NCBI GenBank assembly: GCA_002633005.1
Contig: NMRA01000740.1
Coordinates: 37,673-101,672, forward strand
DNA length: 64,000 nucleotides
Direction: 5' to 3'
Origin: Phoronis australis
Lineage: Eukaryota; Phoronida; Phoronidae
Under the pieces are notes generated by a model, which saw only the letters and a program-made list of their open reading frames with translations, was not told the origin of the DNA and ran no database searches. A program made the position numbers and the translations under genes. Of the stretch, positions 30,328 to 43,600 are shown piece by piece (position 1 is the stretch's first letter; each line of letters begins with the position of its first letter).

Positions 30328-33300
30328 CTGTGAAAATGGCAATTCTACCAATAAGCTGTGTGCTGGGTCCACAGGCACTTGCAAGTGATACCGCTGATAT
30401 ACTGCACTACCATTTTGGTGGATTATAAAGCCATAACAGGCTGATGATAAGTGGCATTCGCTCAACGCATCATGAGGGGAGTGCACGCAAAATAGAGTAC
30501 CCACAATGTCATCAGTTTTGGACAATTTGTTTTCAATTTTCAAAGAGTTTCTATCATTGTGTTGAATGTTCATAGCTTCCCAGAATCACTGTCAGATAGT
30601 AGCCGTGGTGGTTTTTTCTTTGAAAATGATGCAGCATTGATTTGGTGGTCTTTTAGGTTACTTTTTATGAAACAGGAAAAGATAAAATTTTACTCATTGG
30701 CAAAAGTTTGTCCTAAGTAAGTGAAATTTTACGGTAGTGATCTTGGCACCAAGTACTGTGCGTTTCAATATTATACCGGCATTTTTCATTTCGGTATTCG
30801 GTACACTGCTTGCCTGGGGAACCATGCCAGGTTTCATGAACCAGTCCAAATAAGAGCCCAACTAAGGTACCTAATTCTAATGCGTACTTGTGGACTTGTG
30901 AAAACACCGATTGTCCTTTCTTATGATATTTTAGTTTTATTATTAAGTCAGTTTTGGCTTTGGTAAAAAGCAAGAGTGAATTCTACGTTGAATTCTCTAT
31001 AATGTTGAAACTAAATAGGTGCAACGCCCCTAATTTAGGGACTAAGTGCCAATTTATTTTTAATGAAATAAAGGCTCAAATTATAGTAATACTATTGGAA
31101 AATGTCATGAGTCTAAAAGGAGCTCATAATAAAGATAAAATGATAGAAAAAGATTACATCTGTGAGTAAAATGACACAAATATGCAAAAGATTTAGGGAC
31201 TACAGTTGAGTCACTGTTTGGGACTGTTTCATGCAAACGACCATTGATGCCCAGCCGTAACCATTACTGGGCAAAATGTCTAACCTTATACGCTGTGTAC
31301 CGGCAATTAAACATAAATTGAGAATGGTTTTACAAGCAGATTCTGTTTGCTGCTCTAAGCTTAGATAACCTACCTTGGGCAAGAATACGAAGGCAACAAC
31401 CAAATATCGTCAAACTGCTCAGCATCTCTCTAAATTCTCTGGAACTTGAAAACACGGACATCGTTCTTCTCCAGCTAAGGAGATAATTTTTAGTGCAGTT
31501 CTTAACACAACTGTGTACAACTAAATAACTTGTAAAACAGATCTCTCAAATCGTAAGCAAATGTGTTCGGAAATTCTATGCTTAACTTTATTAAAGCGTG
31601 GTCGTGACTTCACGCGATCTTATATTGAGAACTATAACCTAATTTTCTTGTAATTTATAACGTTGACGTCACAGGAAGGAATAGATATGAGAGAACCGTT
31701 TCCCTTTTCCAGTTCGGTACACCTCTACAGTTCTTAAGCTATCAAAATGTAGTAAGCCAGACGCTTCATAAATTTTTACAAAACTGCCTACCGTTACCTC
31801 AGTTTAAAAAAACAAACTATTGAAATTCAATTACTGGCATTGCACACTCGCTTTTTTAACTAAGATGTCATATGTCGATTTCAAAACATCAGGCGCTGGT
31901 GGCAGCGATTTATTACCACAACCCTACAACTGTAACAAAACGGTGGTTATAAATGGACGTATACTATGCTTCCAATCTGTTACAGTTTTATAAATAAGTT
32001 GGACTGTTCTAACAAATCGAGGACCACTGTTGTAATCTGGGTTTATTTCAAAGCCACTGAGAAAATGTTGAACCGGGTCAAAAAGCTTGGTTTGGTCCTA
32101 TAGTGTGAATATACTTTAAATCAAAGCGTCTATAAACCGGCCTTTCGTCACAAAAACAACTTTTGATTGAGACCATTCAGTGTAACTATTCGTCTTTTGG
32201 AATTTCGAAGTTCTTTAGACCTTGATATCTCCTAGTCGACAAGAGACCAGTCAATCATGGCTAATGATGCACCGGAAATGCTCAATTGATGCAAATATTA
32301 ATACATTTTAAAGGTTCTACAACTTCAGTGTCAAGGTGTAAGAAAACGTGCCAGTAAAACATATTTAGACATTCAATCAACCAATTAGATTTTATAGGTC
32401 ACAAGTCAGTTACTGCAAACATTAATTTTGACCAAGACACCTAAAATTTTAGTATGATGCGATTTGCACATACAAACAAATTTCGATCCTAAAATGTGGT
32501 GCAAACATCGGGTCACAGGGTGCATTTTTCTTGTGAAACTTCACTCGTCGTGTATTCTACTGTGTCAACAGTTAGATACCCGTGGTAGTCAGCATTACTC
32601 ACGGTTTGTATAGTAATAGGCCTACGACTTTCACTACGCTACTGTAGCTCTCGATGCACCGCAAAGGTTATTAAATTATGAAAATTGTATTTTTCCTACA
32701 GTTTCAAAGATAAATATTTCAACTCCAGCGCACGTCAGACATAAAACGTGTCTGTTTCAGGACTTGCTTCTCTATGCGATCCAATTAGATGCAGTAGGTC
32801 AAAGGTTTTTATTTACTTATTGTTTATTTATTGTGATATTTAAAATGAGGGTGGCCTCTTAAGTGACAGCACTGCTTTCCAAGAGGGCCCTCAGCAATGA
32901 GTCCCATAATTTTGAGACACTAGGTGTATTCGATCGTTGTTTTTGGTTCAATCTATCATTACAGGTGGGTTAAACGAATGTTGTACGAATCACCCCATCA
33001 ATCCTTCTTGTCCTGTTGGTGAATACTTGTAAAACAGCTCTGTATTTCTGGAAATACGTATTTTATGGCAGTCATGGTCTTTTAAAACACACACCAAATT
33101 TCGGCTATTCAGATTTTCCATGGTTCACCGGCATTTGACCCCGCTACTCTGTTCTTATTTCGTTTTCACCTGTACCCAGTGTCCGATTATGATTCCTGCA
33201 ACCTTGCAAAGCACTCTTCAAATTGTTTTAGTGCCATTTCTCTTAAATTCGGACTAGTTTGCGTTAAACTACAGTTGCCGTCAATATGAAGAATTCTTTG

Positions 33301-34622
33301 TCACATCGGCGGTCAATATGAGCAATTATTGAGTCGCAAATATTCACCGCTGGTGAGTTTAAAACTTCCTCACCAGTCCAAATCACGTAATAACGCGTTA
33401 TCATTGTCCTCATTAAAGTCTTGGTCAAAATCACATAGCGCGTGACTCAAAATCAACGAAAAACGCAGTTTTCAATACATACAACGATCTTAAAGATATG
33501 AATGGCGGTATTTTTCATTGAAATTTGGTCTCGTGAATATCCAGAACCGATGAATAATGGCTTTTGTGTTCGATTGCTTCTGTAGTACTAACAAGGTCTT
33601 CTAACGCCGTAGGTAAAACATTTTATCATTGGCCTGAAGGTGCACACGATTTCCTTTTCAAAACATTTAAAGCCGCTCATGTACAGCCTAAAATAAATGT
33701 CCCCTCTGATAATCTTTGTAAGAACTCTCACGACTCTGTGCATATTTTGTATCTGATGGTAGTGTCGAATAATTTTCCCGGTAATGTTCCCATGAGTCAT
33801 CTTCACCGACAAAACATCACCGCTTTCCTTGAGGCTGTTGTCGATAACAGACCAATTACTTATTAAAGATCCCCTCCGTTTTGCTAATCATTCAGCAAAA
33901 TTTTATGTAGTTTCAGAGTTTGGGGCTCTTACCATGGCACCAGGCTCGTTCAGACCCAATTTGAGTGACAACACAGCAAAAACAAAGACAAGGCCAAAGA
34001 TAATATTAAGTTTGTTTCCCCAGCTGTTACACAACGTACTTGTACATTTATGTAGGCTATTGCATGTGTACGAATCAAAACATTTTACTTACTTCTGGAC
34101 TATTTTTCGCTGTAAAAATACGGCAAAAAATAACGCTCTTGGCCATGAAAAGACTTAAAATATTTGGTCCACCTAGAGGCCGGAACGTTGCTGTCCACCT
34201 TCCTACCCATCCCAGAAGAGGGTAAACAAGAATATTTTGGGAACGCAGATAATCAATAGGTAGTTTTGAGAATGTTTTTAAAAAATAAAATCTGAATTTG
34301 TGTTTTTGATGTCTGCATGGTGTTATTTGAAGCTTTGCAGCTGAAGCGTCAACTCAATAGAAATTTAAGTTTCATCATAAATACATTCCCACGGTTGCGC
34401 CACCTGATGGGATGTCACCCACTCTTTGTGTTAACATTACTATTAAGAAAGTCGTGTCTATAAACGTATGCCCCATTAAATCGCGTCTAATGTTTTTCAC
34501 TGACATACCTTAATCATTTGCAGAGAAGCAACTGATCTTTTATTAGGATCAAACCGACAATTGACACCGGTTTATGACATTGTAAGGAATGTCGTCATCA
34601 TTAAACATTGATAACTATATTT
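30328..34622. other. No gene recognised
   Basis: About 4.3 kb of AT-rich sequence between the LDLa exon and the discoidin gene promoter. The 5' end of the mosaic gene probably starts here. A plus-strand ORF of 100 codons at 33564-33866 looks mildly coding-like but has no recognisable domain and was not called. Confidence 0.4.
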
Positions 34623-34631
34623 ATATATAAA
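34623..34631 (+). promoter_or_regulatory. TATA box of the discoidin gene
   Basis: The sequence ATATATAAA-like run at 34623-34631 lies 108-116 bp upstream of the chosen ATG at 34739, which fits a TATA promoter with a leader of about 80 nt. The leader holds a four-codon upstream ORF (ATG CGA GTT TAA, 34700-34711), which could lower translation of the main frame. Confidence 0.45.
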
Positions 34632-34738
34632 GTCGGTTAGCAATGAAATCAATTGAAACTCCAACCACAATCGTCGCTGTTCAAGAACAGAATACGTTGA
34701 TGCGAGTTTAATCTACACTCTCAGCCCACAAATTCAAG

Positions 34739-37700
34739 ATGGTCCAAGCTTCCATGTTCAACTTCTCTTGTTTTGCATTTCTTCTGGTCTTTTCTGCAAT
34801 TGGGCACGAAGCCAAAAACTTCGCTGAACATGAGGAAAAGTTGACGAAAAGGTGAGAACGTGGGCGGCGCAACACTGAAAAAAGTGGGGGCAAAGGATTC
34901 TGGAGTTTCTGTCAAGTGTAAAGAATTATGTAAAGATTAGCTTAGGTACTTTCACCGACATACTTGGATTTAAATGGTACAGGTGCAGGTCACTTTATGT
35001 TTAAATGTACTACTGTCAAAAATGCATTTTCCCCCGCGCGACTGCAGAACCACCTTTCACACTTTTCAAAATTGAATTAATATCTTTAGTCTTTGGAAAA
35101 ACTAAACATATTTTAACAAAAAGTGGAAACACTATTTTAGAACCAAATTTTTAGTTATCTGCGGCGTTGTAATTAATTAGATAATATATGCAGTTTGTGT
35201 GTGGTGTACCTGTGTGTCAGTACGTGTCAACCTTAACTTTTTTTACAGGAAAGGTGTTTCACTATAATTGCACAGCTATAGTGTTAGCATATTCTGTAAA
35301 ATGGTAAAACATGTTTTTGGGGAAAGTTACAAACAACTTGTCCCTGGCGACAATTTAACGTCAGTGAGGTAGCACTCCGTATGATCGTAGAAATATTGGA
35401 AGTATTTCTCCAGTTCTAAGGTATAACTGAGTTTGTTGAGATAATGTACGGAAATTTAATGTTATTTTGACGTTTTTATGTAAAAATGGCATAACAATGT
35501 TTTAACTGGGCAAGTCGTGACAGTTCTAGTAAATTTCGGTAGATTCCTTATTTTCAAAACTGACATTTATGCTCGGAATATGTCCCGAGAATAATAGGTG
35601 CGTCGCAAGCTCGGTTTCCAGAGATACAAAGGAGACCGTGTATAGGCAATATAAGGTCATTTATTGTAACTGATAAGGTACAGAAATATGAGTGTACAAA
35701 TAACATAAACATAAAATAATAATCTCTGGAAAGAACACATTTCCGTATCGTACAGACTTCGGGAAAGTATTAGTATAGACTTCCTTAATATTCATACGCC
35801 ATTAAAGCCATTAGACCAAGAAAAATGTTGGTTCATTTTTAGCGCACGCGTTATTCTCATGTAAGCAGTAAAATAGCAAATGAAATGGACATAGGAACTA
35901 GTACCTTTTGGTGTATACATAGATACAAGAACTTACGTGTACCCACCGTTGATATAAACAGTGAAACACTGCTAACATGGATGAATCATGTCGCTTGGCA
36001 GGTTCTACTATTGGCCGAGGCGAACACCGAAGTTAATCAGGGTTGAAGACATAAACGAGTTCACGTGTACTAAGCAACTGGTGTCCGGTGGCGCGGGTAT
36101 ACCAGACCGTCAAATCACAGTTTCGTCTGAATGGGACCGTAATCACGGGCCAGCCAGGTCTCGCATATACATCACATCGTCTGTCGCCGCTTGGTGCGCA
36201 AAAACAAACGATGCTAACCAGTGGCTTCAATTCGACTTGGGCAACGTACGCACAGTGACGGGAGTTGTGACAAAGGGTAGGGGAAATCATTATCAGTTTG
36301 TGCAGTCGTACAAAGTACTCTACAAAGTGGACGGTAGACGCTGGGCGGTTTACAAAGACTTCAGAGGGTCTGAGAAGGTAGATTCATTGTTAACACAACT
36401 CACATCCCATCCACCATCACCATCACCATTGTCCAACAAGTTTGCTACAATCACTAAGCCCACTAGGCCCGCCGGTCATGACCAGTTTCATCACCAACAA
36501 CGTCACTGTCGTGCTCACCTCCTTGTACTCACGATATCGGATCAGTGTACACTTCCATGTCATTAATTGGTCACAGAAGTGCGGAAATGTTCTGTTAGAA
36601 AATTACAGCGACTCAAAGCCAGTGTTCCCACAAAGACGGACACGAACTTTTGATGTAACCACTTAACACTAAAAATGTCACATTTTAAGTCTTGCTCCGA
36701 CGACAACAATGATTTGGATTTACAAGAATTAACTGGTAGTTCGTAGGGACCATTCTCGGCGCATAAACTGGAGCGCCGTTAAAAGCCAACGTGCAGATCG
36801 GGTTTGTTTAAGCAATAATGAACTCAGTTCTTTTGAATTTTTTCATAAACAAGTGGTCTGTACCAGTTTCACTTAAACTGTTTATACTTTCATTTTCAAT
36901 AATATTTGTTATTCTGCGAAATTTGACGTTATTTTCCCAAATCTGAAAAAGGCAGTGCATTTCTATCATGAGCGCACCACNCTTCAGGGGTCTCACACTC
37001 CACTGATTTATCCACATTATTTTGAAAACGCTTTGCCCAGTCACGCATTGTGTGTCATAAAAGAGATAAGCATACCTGCAGCTGACGCAGCAAGTAGAAC
37101 TACTCTCGTTTATCACATTGGTGTAGACCGAGACTCACAGTTGATTTGTGGTTTTCTGTTGACCCCAGACCGTCCGGAGTTGCACCATATACCAACTCCG
37201 GACGGTCCAGAGGTGGATCTACAGGGGGGGTTCAGGGGGTTTAAACCCCCCCTCGGGACAGGATCAAAAATAAAAACTGGAAAAAAAAATCGCCAGAAAA
37301 ACGAAATTAGCTACTAAAAATCCCAAAAAATCTTACACGGGAGGAGGGAAACCCTCTCGCGACCTTCCTTCTCCTCGGCGCTACACGCCTCGGATTCTTT
37401 CGAAAGTCCTAAACCCCCCCTTACTGAAATCGTAGATCTGCCACTGCGGTCTCTCACGAAGATTTAGCGTTATGAGTCACGCTTGCCCGTTTGGTAGAGT
37501 TTGAAAGGAGTTCTCAAATTTTCCTCCAAACTTTTGAAGGATATCGAAGGTTTCAAAGTACTATTTTGTTTTAGAGAACTGGACGGACGAAAACTCGTTT
37601 TTAGTACCGGTATCTGCCAATAGGCCACAACCGGGTTTAGTATCCTTCTAGTGTCGGTGACCTTTCGCAAAGCACAAAGTAGACTTTCTTGCCCGAGGAC

Positions 37701-38448
37701 ACCTCGGCCACATTATTTCGCCCACGTCATTCTCCTCTCACGGACCACTTTTCCGTATTACGGACATTTTTTGTTGCTCGCGGACGGATAAACCCCCGTT
37801 TCCGCGCATTAGTTACTGCCGAGCTGGCTTATTGAACTTATGTACTTTCTCATGAAATCGGTCTCATAATTCCATTGTCCGGCAATATTGAAACCAACAG
37901 GGACGCCAAAAAAAAACGTTTCACAAGCTTTCAGGGGATGCCCAACCCAAAAATTGGGGAATCGGTCGGAGCATGTACGCATTGCTCAGGCTTGAGTTGC
38001 CGGTTGCCGTCTCATTAGTCAACAATACAAGATTGGATAGCGTGATGTTTCAAGCCCCGAAATTATTCGTTTAAGAATTCAATGACAGGTATACAGAGCC
38101 GAAATGCTGGTTTCACGTATGCCTTTTATTGGCAACAAAAACTACACATTTTCATTTCGCTCATTAAAAATAATTTGCTAAAAACCTGAGTGTAGCCTGC
38201 CTATCTGTTTATAGGTTTGTACTGGGCAATCTTTCGGTTAATGCTGATCCTGGTAGCCGGCTTTGGCATGTGAATTCTAATTTCTATTTTCTGACGTGTT
38301 TTTACAGGTTTTCACTGCCAACTTTGATGGTGTAACTCCGAAGGTAAACACCTTCTGGCCGTCCATCAGAGCTCGCTACATCCGGATCAATCCCATCACG
38401 TGGCATGCGCACGTGTCCATGAGGGCTGACTTATTGGGATGTCTGTAA
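34739..38448 (+). CDS. Secreted single-domain discoidin (F5/8 type C) protein
   Basis: Three exons: 34739-34851, 36002-36377 and 38308-38448, giving 209 codons plus a TAA stop. Exon 1 encodes a signal peptide (MVQASMFNFSCFAFLLVFSA) and a charged stretch, NFAEHEEKLTKR. The AG|G junction joins it to exon 2, which runs from FYYWPRRTPKLIRVEDINEF to C-T-K-Q-L-V-S-GG, ITVSSEWDRNHGPARSRI, WCAKTNDANQWLQFDLGNVR and VTGVVTKGRGNHYQFVQSYK. Exon 3 ends WPSIRARYIRINPITWHAHV then LLGCL. These are the standard F5/8C landmarks, including WIQVDLG-like, T-V-TQGR-like and ARYIRI-P, and the paired terminal cysteines. There is no membrane anchor. Such proteins act as secreted lectins or adhesion factors; the ligand is unknown. 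Exon 1 assignment rests on the signal peptide and phase. Confidence 0.85.
34859..34892 (+). mobile_element. Truncated CATGGGCGGCGC-type element
   Basis: TGGGCGGCGCAACACTGAAAAAAGTGGGGG-like sequence (first 20 bases TGGGCGGCGCAACACTGAAA) closely matches the left unit of the element at 2114-2259. It begins only a few bases after the exon 1 donor of the discoidin gene. The right half is missing. Confidence 0.6.
36750..36840 (+). repeat. Repeat family A fragment
   Basis: Matches 46512-46605 closely: CTCGGCGCATAAACTG, GCGCCGTTAAAAGC, AACGTG.AGA.TCGGGTTTGTTTAA, then AACTCAGTTCTTTTGAA. In the 46 kb copy this sequence lies directly upstream of the part shared with 585 and 2085, so it is probably the 5' portion of the same family. 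It lies in intron 2 of the discoidin gene. Confidence 0.7.
37168..37207. repeat. Perfect 15 bp hairpin
   Basis: GACCGTCCGGAGTTG (37168-37182) is followed, after 10 bases, by its exact reverse complement CAACTCCGGACGGTC (37193-37207). It directly abuts the left end of the element at 37208-37446. Intronic. Confidence 0.85.
37208..37446. mobile_element. CAGAGGTGGATCTAC-type element with 5 bp duplication
   Basis: The left end is CAGAGGTGGATCTACAGGGG; the right end in reverse complement is CAGTGGCAGATCTACGATTT. GGGGGG/CCCCCC tracts lie just inside both ends. CGGTC flanks both sides exactly (37203-37207 and 37447-37451). About 239 bp, non-coding. It belongs to the same loose group as 5429, 7232 and 10962. 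It lies in intron 2 of the discoidin gene, near the N at 36981. Confidence 0.65.
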
Positions 38449-38535
38449 AGCCATGGCACTTTCCTGTGCACAAGTCAGCGAAGATAATATTGCAATATAT
38501 CGTTCACCTGTTATGCAAGGAATTCGACATCGTCT

Positions 38536-38541
38536 AATAAA
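38536..38541 (+). terminator. Poly(A) signal of the discoidin gene
   Basis: AATAAA lies 88 bp after the TAA stop of the discoidin gene. It is the first canonical signal after the stop and gives a short 3' UTR. Confidence 0.6.
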
Positions 38542-40691
38542 TCAATGCATATGCACATCAATCGTTTAATTTATACCATAAAGATGGCATTAAAGGGACA
38601 TTACCGTATTGACGACCGAAAACGCGTACATTCTTGAGGTTATTGTTGAATGGGAAACACTTCTTGAAGTTATTAGCTTTGACCATAACGAAAATTCGTC
38701 GTTTTTACGATTTGTTACAAATCGTCAATTCTTGCCGTTGAGTGCCAGGCATTCGCTCAATTCCGCGGGTCCAGGTTCGTTTCCGCGACCGAGGCACTTC
38801 TTGCCCAATGTCCCTTCATGAGTAACCTTCCGAGGGTTGTCGAAGGTTACAGTGTACAAAGCATTATTTTGTTACAGAGAACATTTGGACGGAAAACTCG
38901 TTTAGGCCACAACCGGGTAGGCGGCTTTGATATGCGAACTGAACCTTTTCAAACACGCATTGGATAAAATGTGTCCGTTTGAGGAAACCAAAATTTCAGA
39001 TTTTATGCATCCCTAAAATATCCTGGTGAATAAATATCCTGTGACTTACACCCGGGTTCACAGACAATAATTGACCCTGGCCGCCTATATCTTTGTTACC
39101 AACGACATTCAACCCATGAAACATTTCATTTCCTTCGACCACCACAGAAGCGTATACTCGAATACGTTATTCATGTTTTATGAAAACTTGATTTGCATGG
39201 ACAGTGCTATTTATGAACTTTTTCACACGGCACGAGATTTGCGAATCCTTTTTCTTCATTCTCGTACCTATTAAAACATATCAAGGATTTCAACATTCAA
39301 TCAAGTCCCAACCCCCACGGAATATTTATATTCTGTAAGCCCTTGATGACGGCAAAAACTTATTGTGACAACGAAAATATTGCCCCCACGTTTGATACTA
39401 GGTGACGGTCAATTTGTACACATGCATTATTTTTCACGTAGTTAAAACTTCAGCACAGACACGATAATTTCCACAGGACACTTTCAAATCCCGTTTCCCT
39501 TTATTCCATTGGCAAACGGGTGTGATATAATTTCGCGTAAGGGTCGAAATTCTAAAGCAAACATCACCTCTCAGTTCAACAGAAGACATGTCATTCCAAA
39601 CCCATGCCACACCCCTCTACTCAGCAGACGACATGTCATTCCAAACCCACACACACAAAGATAATGCCATAAAGACAGTAGTTGTCTCAAGAATTATGAA
39701 AAGATGTGTGTTTATAAGGTTTTACTATTTTGTTTGATGCACTACCCAACTCAAACTGGAGACAGTAGCATGTCCCGTTTATAGTTCCTGAAGACTCCAG
39801 GATTGCATCACGGCCATTTTGCATTATGAAGTGATTTCAGGAAATTAAAACATCCATTCATAACCTAATGCATACCCAAAACAATAAGTTACCATTCACC
39901 ATAGTGCTTAGAACAACAAAATATGATGACATGTATTCTGCTCCAATTTACTAAAAGAGAACTAGGGAGGCTGCACCTGGTTCAGAAGATCCAAAAACAT
40001 GCAAAGTTCATTAATAAGCTGCAACCAAAACAATTTTGAGGGGTTTTTAACATGCCAATAACAGTCTGTAAGCTTCTGCCTGGACATGGCACCATTGTGT
40101 TAAACTAGAAAGTGCGAATTCGCCTTCTTAAAACTTCAATTAATTCTGACAAAATGCGATATCCAAACAAAAACAAGACAAGGCCTTCCACTGAAAACGT
40201 CCCAACATAATAGTCACATTGCTAGGATGTCTACACCCTAAATCATGTTTACACACATTATGCAGCCAGAAAAAGAACAAGAAAACAAACATTCAAGTTT
40301 ATAGTTTTACTTTTGTAGTGCGACTTTGCTATCATCAAAATTCATTCACATCAGTTTTACTTAACAACAGTTTTTCCGTGAATCATGAATAAGAACTTTT
40401 CATGTCTTGAAAAACGAAATGTACAAGACTCGCAAGGTATATGCCACAATAAATCACACAAAATACCGTTTACCGTCATGATGGGTGATGACTGGTCGCA
40501 ATAGTCATGCATGACATTCGTGATAATTCATTTATAAGTTCAGCTTGAAGTCAGCCACCATTAACAGGAGTTAAAAGTGCACTTAGAATTAGGGAATTCT
40601 GGGTAATTTAACATGCACGGAAATTACAATAAAGTTATTTTGATATCACCAGCACACTGCGGAAACAATATCTTAATCTTAGACGATCCTT
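38542..40691. other. Convergent intergenic region / CARS1 3' UTR
   Basis: Between the discoidin gene (plus) and CARS1 (minus). The nearest AATAAA on the minus strand is at 39500-39505, which would give CARS1 a 3' UTR of about 1.2 kb; closer variant signals are possible. At 39588-39650 a short segment AGACATGTCATTCCAAACCC occurs twice with small changes. No gene seen. Confidence 0.45.
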
Positions 40692-43600
40692 TTAGCTCTC
40701 GGCACCATTCATTGCACTGTTTTCATTTCCCTGAGATTTCACAAAGTCTTTGTACTTCTTGTCTTGTGCCTCATAAAGTTTGTTAAGTTTCTTCAGCGCA
40801 GACTTAGTTAGCTCTTTACCTTCCTTGTCATGGGTTGGAAAACCCTGCAAAAGAACTAAGTTTTAATTGATAATTCATCATGCACAACATTGGTTTCTCT
40901 TCCTTCCTCTGCGGACTATGATAGTGTGAATTAAGATCAAGCGGTCAATGTCAACTCCACTTGTCCAATAGAAAATGAGCACATCATTATTTGCATCCTT
41001 TTAAGGGTAAAAAGATGCATTTTGCATGTCACTGACCTGTTAAGCACGCCAAAATAACAAAAATCAAATTGGGCCATCACTCTCATAAAATCGGTCTCAT
41101 TTTTCCTTACCGTAATAAGATTCTATTTCTTTTACCACCCAGGAAATCAAAACCATCAGCAACTAAACAAAATGGTTATAAAGAGTCTATTGTCGCTGAC
41201 CATCCCCAAAACTGCGATTTTTAAAATGGCACATTGCCTGTGACTCAAATTAGTATTGCAAATAAAAACTTAACACGGTCATTTACAATACAAGACCAAT
41301 ATCAAAACAGTACAAGATCTAATTCAAATTTCATTTTTACTGCACTTCGCTCTATTTAGCTGGCTAACCAAGAGCGATGTAGCGCCACCTGTAGCCAACC
41401 AAGGGCAACGCTGAGCATTGAAATGCATACGTCTGCAACGCAAACGGTGTGCTTCTAAGCATGTTTATTAGTGTCATAAAAATGACCATTAGAACTTGCA
41501 AACATGGAAAACACCTGAAAATGGGAAGGTATCAATAGTAAGCTATTTGCTTGCTAAATTTCACGAAACTCAGTAACGGATTACAGAGGCAAACGTGAAG
41601 AAAACAAATTGCCATTACAAAATGAAGCAGTAGTCCGACCCATCCATCTGGTGTTGGGAACTCCGAGAAACAAAGACAATATTACTAAATGTAAAAAATA
41701 AAATTGGCACTAGGGGTCGCAGCAGTAGTTGGTTTGGTCCAAAATCTATCACCATGTGATCAGCATCACAAGAGCACATCTGCCAAATCTCATTAGGACC
41801 CTGCAAGGGGCTTAGGAGATACAGCAGCGGATGCCAGAGGACCAGACAGAGACCACACAAATCTGCACCCACAAATATGTGGGAGCATAAATATGAAAAT
41901 CAAATTGGGCCTTATACAATCATAAAATTGGTTGCATAATATTTCTTCTCATTACCATGATAGAATTTTACTTCCATTACAAAATCAAGTCAAAAGCTCT
42001 GTCTACATGCGCCATTGTTGAATTAAGATTAACTAACCCCATTGAACTCTGATTCAGAAATTTCTTAGGCCATTGATGGTTTTGATGTTCTTGGTATGGT
42101 ATATTGAATACCATGAGAGTGATTTTAAGAGAGTAAAGCCTTAATTCAATTATAGTTTTTAGTCAGCTTAACGAGACAAAAGACAAATTTCAATAGACTA
42201 CTTGACAGTGGATCGACTAAACCCTGAGCTCTCTTCAACAACAGACTCTGTTTTGATCTCATTACATTTCTGGCCATGGTCAAACCTCAACTCCAAGTCC
42301 TGCCATGTGATGTACCTAAGTCTGACCATGGTCAAACCTCAACTCCAAGTCCTGCCATGTGATGTACCTAAGTCCTCATCACTCCAAACTATCTCTATGT
42401 ATCCCTCAATAACGACATGACATTGTCTACAAACTCAAAACAACTATAAACCAACCTTCCATCACAGCAAAATAATTTTTATTTAGAACACTTACCGTAT
42501 ATGAAGAAACTGGCTCTGTAGTCAAAACAGTGATTTCTGTGCTCAAAAAGAACTGATAATTCATCATTGTTTGAGAAAATGCTCGACAAGTTGTCTTGTT
42601 ACAGCGAGTCCTTTACCCATCGAGCATGATCTTAATTAACAATGAAGTGTCAGTTCTTGGGAAGACCAAAGGTCATGTGTCATCTAAGCAAGGAACAATT
42701 TGAGACTAATCTTGTAGCAGTGCGTGGTCTAACTCAAAATTCAGCTTGCAGATTCAAGCCCACTTTGTCCAAAACTCCAAACTACATCCCTACACGCCTC
42801 AACAAGAATCCTTGAACTTTCCAACAAACTTAATTGATCGGCACTAAGAAGTACCTTTCTACATACACCTCACTTCCCTGACCCAGCATCAATGTTATTT
42901 GACAGTCAAACTCTTCAGCACACAACACTTGTGCGTACGAGCAAAGTGAGGTCCAATCTTACCACGAAGCAGCCTCGTGAAATAAGCGAGGACAACATTT
43001 TCCCAAACACTGCGGGTGAGCAAAGTGAGGTGAGTGTTTGTCATAAGTGAAGAGTTCCTGTTCAAACTGCACCACACCTCACCACTTCGCCTCACCTAAT
43101 AAGTCTCCAGATGTTCTATTAGCATCTTAACAGCCCATCTTACCTTGTCATCAAACTTTGAGTACTTGTCCGTCTCCCTTAAAAACAACTCCCATGGAGG
43201 AACACGTTTCTGTGCCTCCTTGGCGGCTTGTTCTTCCAACTGCTTTTGTTTCTTTCGTTCCTTCTCGATACGTTTCTGCTCCTCTATCTACAGAGACAAG
43301 CAAGAGAACAGGAGCATCAATGCCAGTTATAACGAAGAGACACAGCAACAAAATGTGAAACTGTGGAATAGAAAACAATAGACCTTTCACCTTTCACAAG
43401 ACAAGAAAGGGAGGATTTTTGTTCCACTTGACGCCATGGTGCTACACAGTTGGAATCCACCTGAAGTTTGCGGAACTCGTGCTGGTTTTCACCGTGCGTG
43501 GCTTATGGAAGGTTACGCAACAAGACGGTGATTTTGTCCCACTTGTCTGCTAAGTTTGTAAACCCACACAATAATAACATTAGACGTGGTTGAACAAAAC

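Noticed and set aside
33564-33866. 100-codon plus-strand ORF
   Set aside because: Mildly coding-like, but no domain, no clear splice sites and no neighbour to join; left uncalled.
42202-42420. 72-codon ORF with an internal repeat
   Set aside because: It is produced by the 52 bp tandem duplication in the last CARS1 intron.
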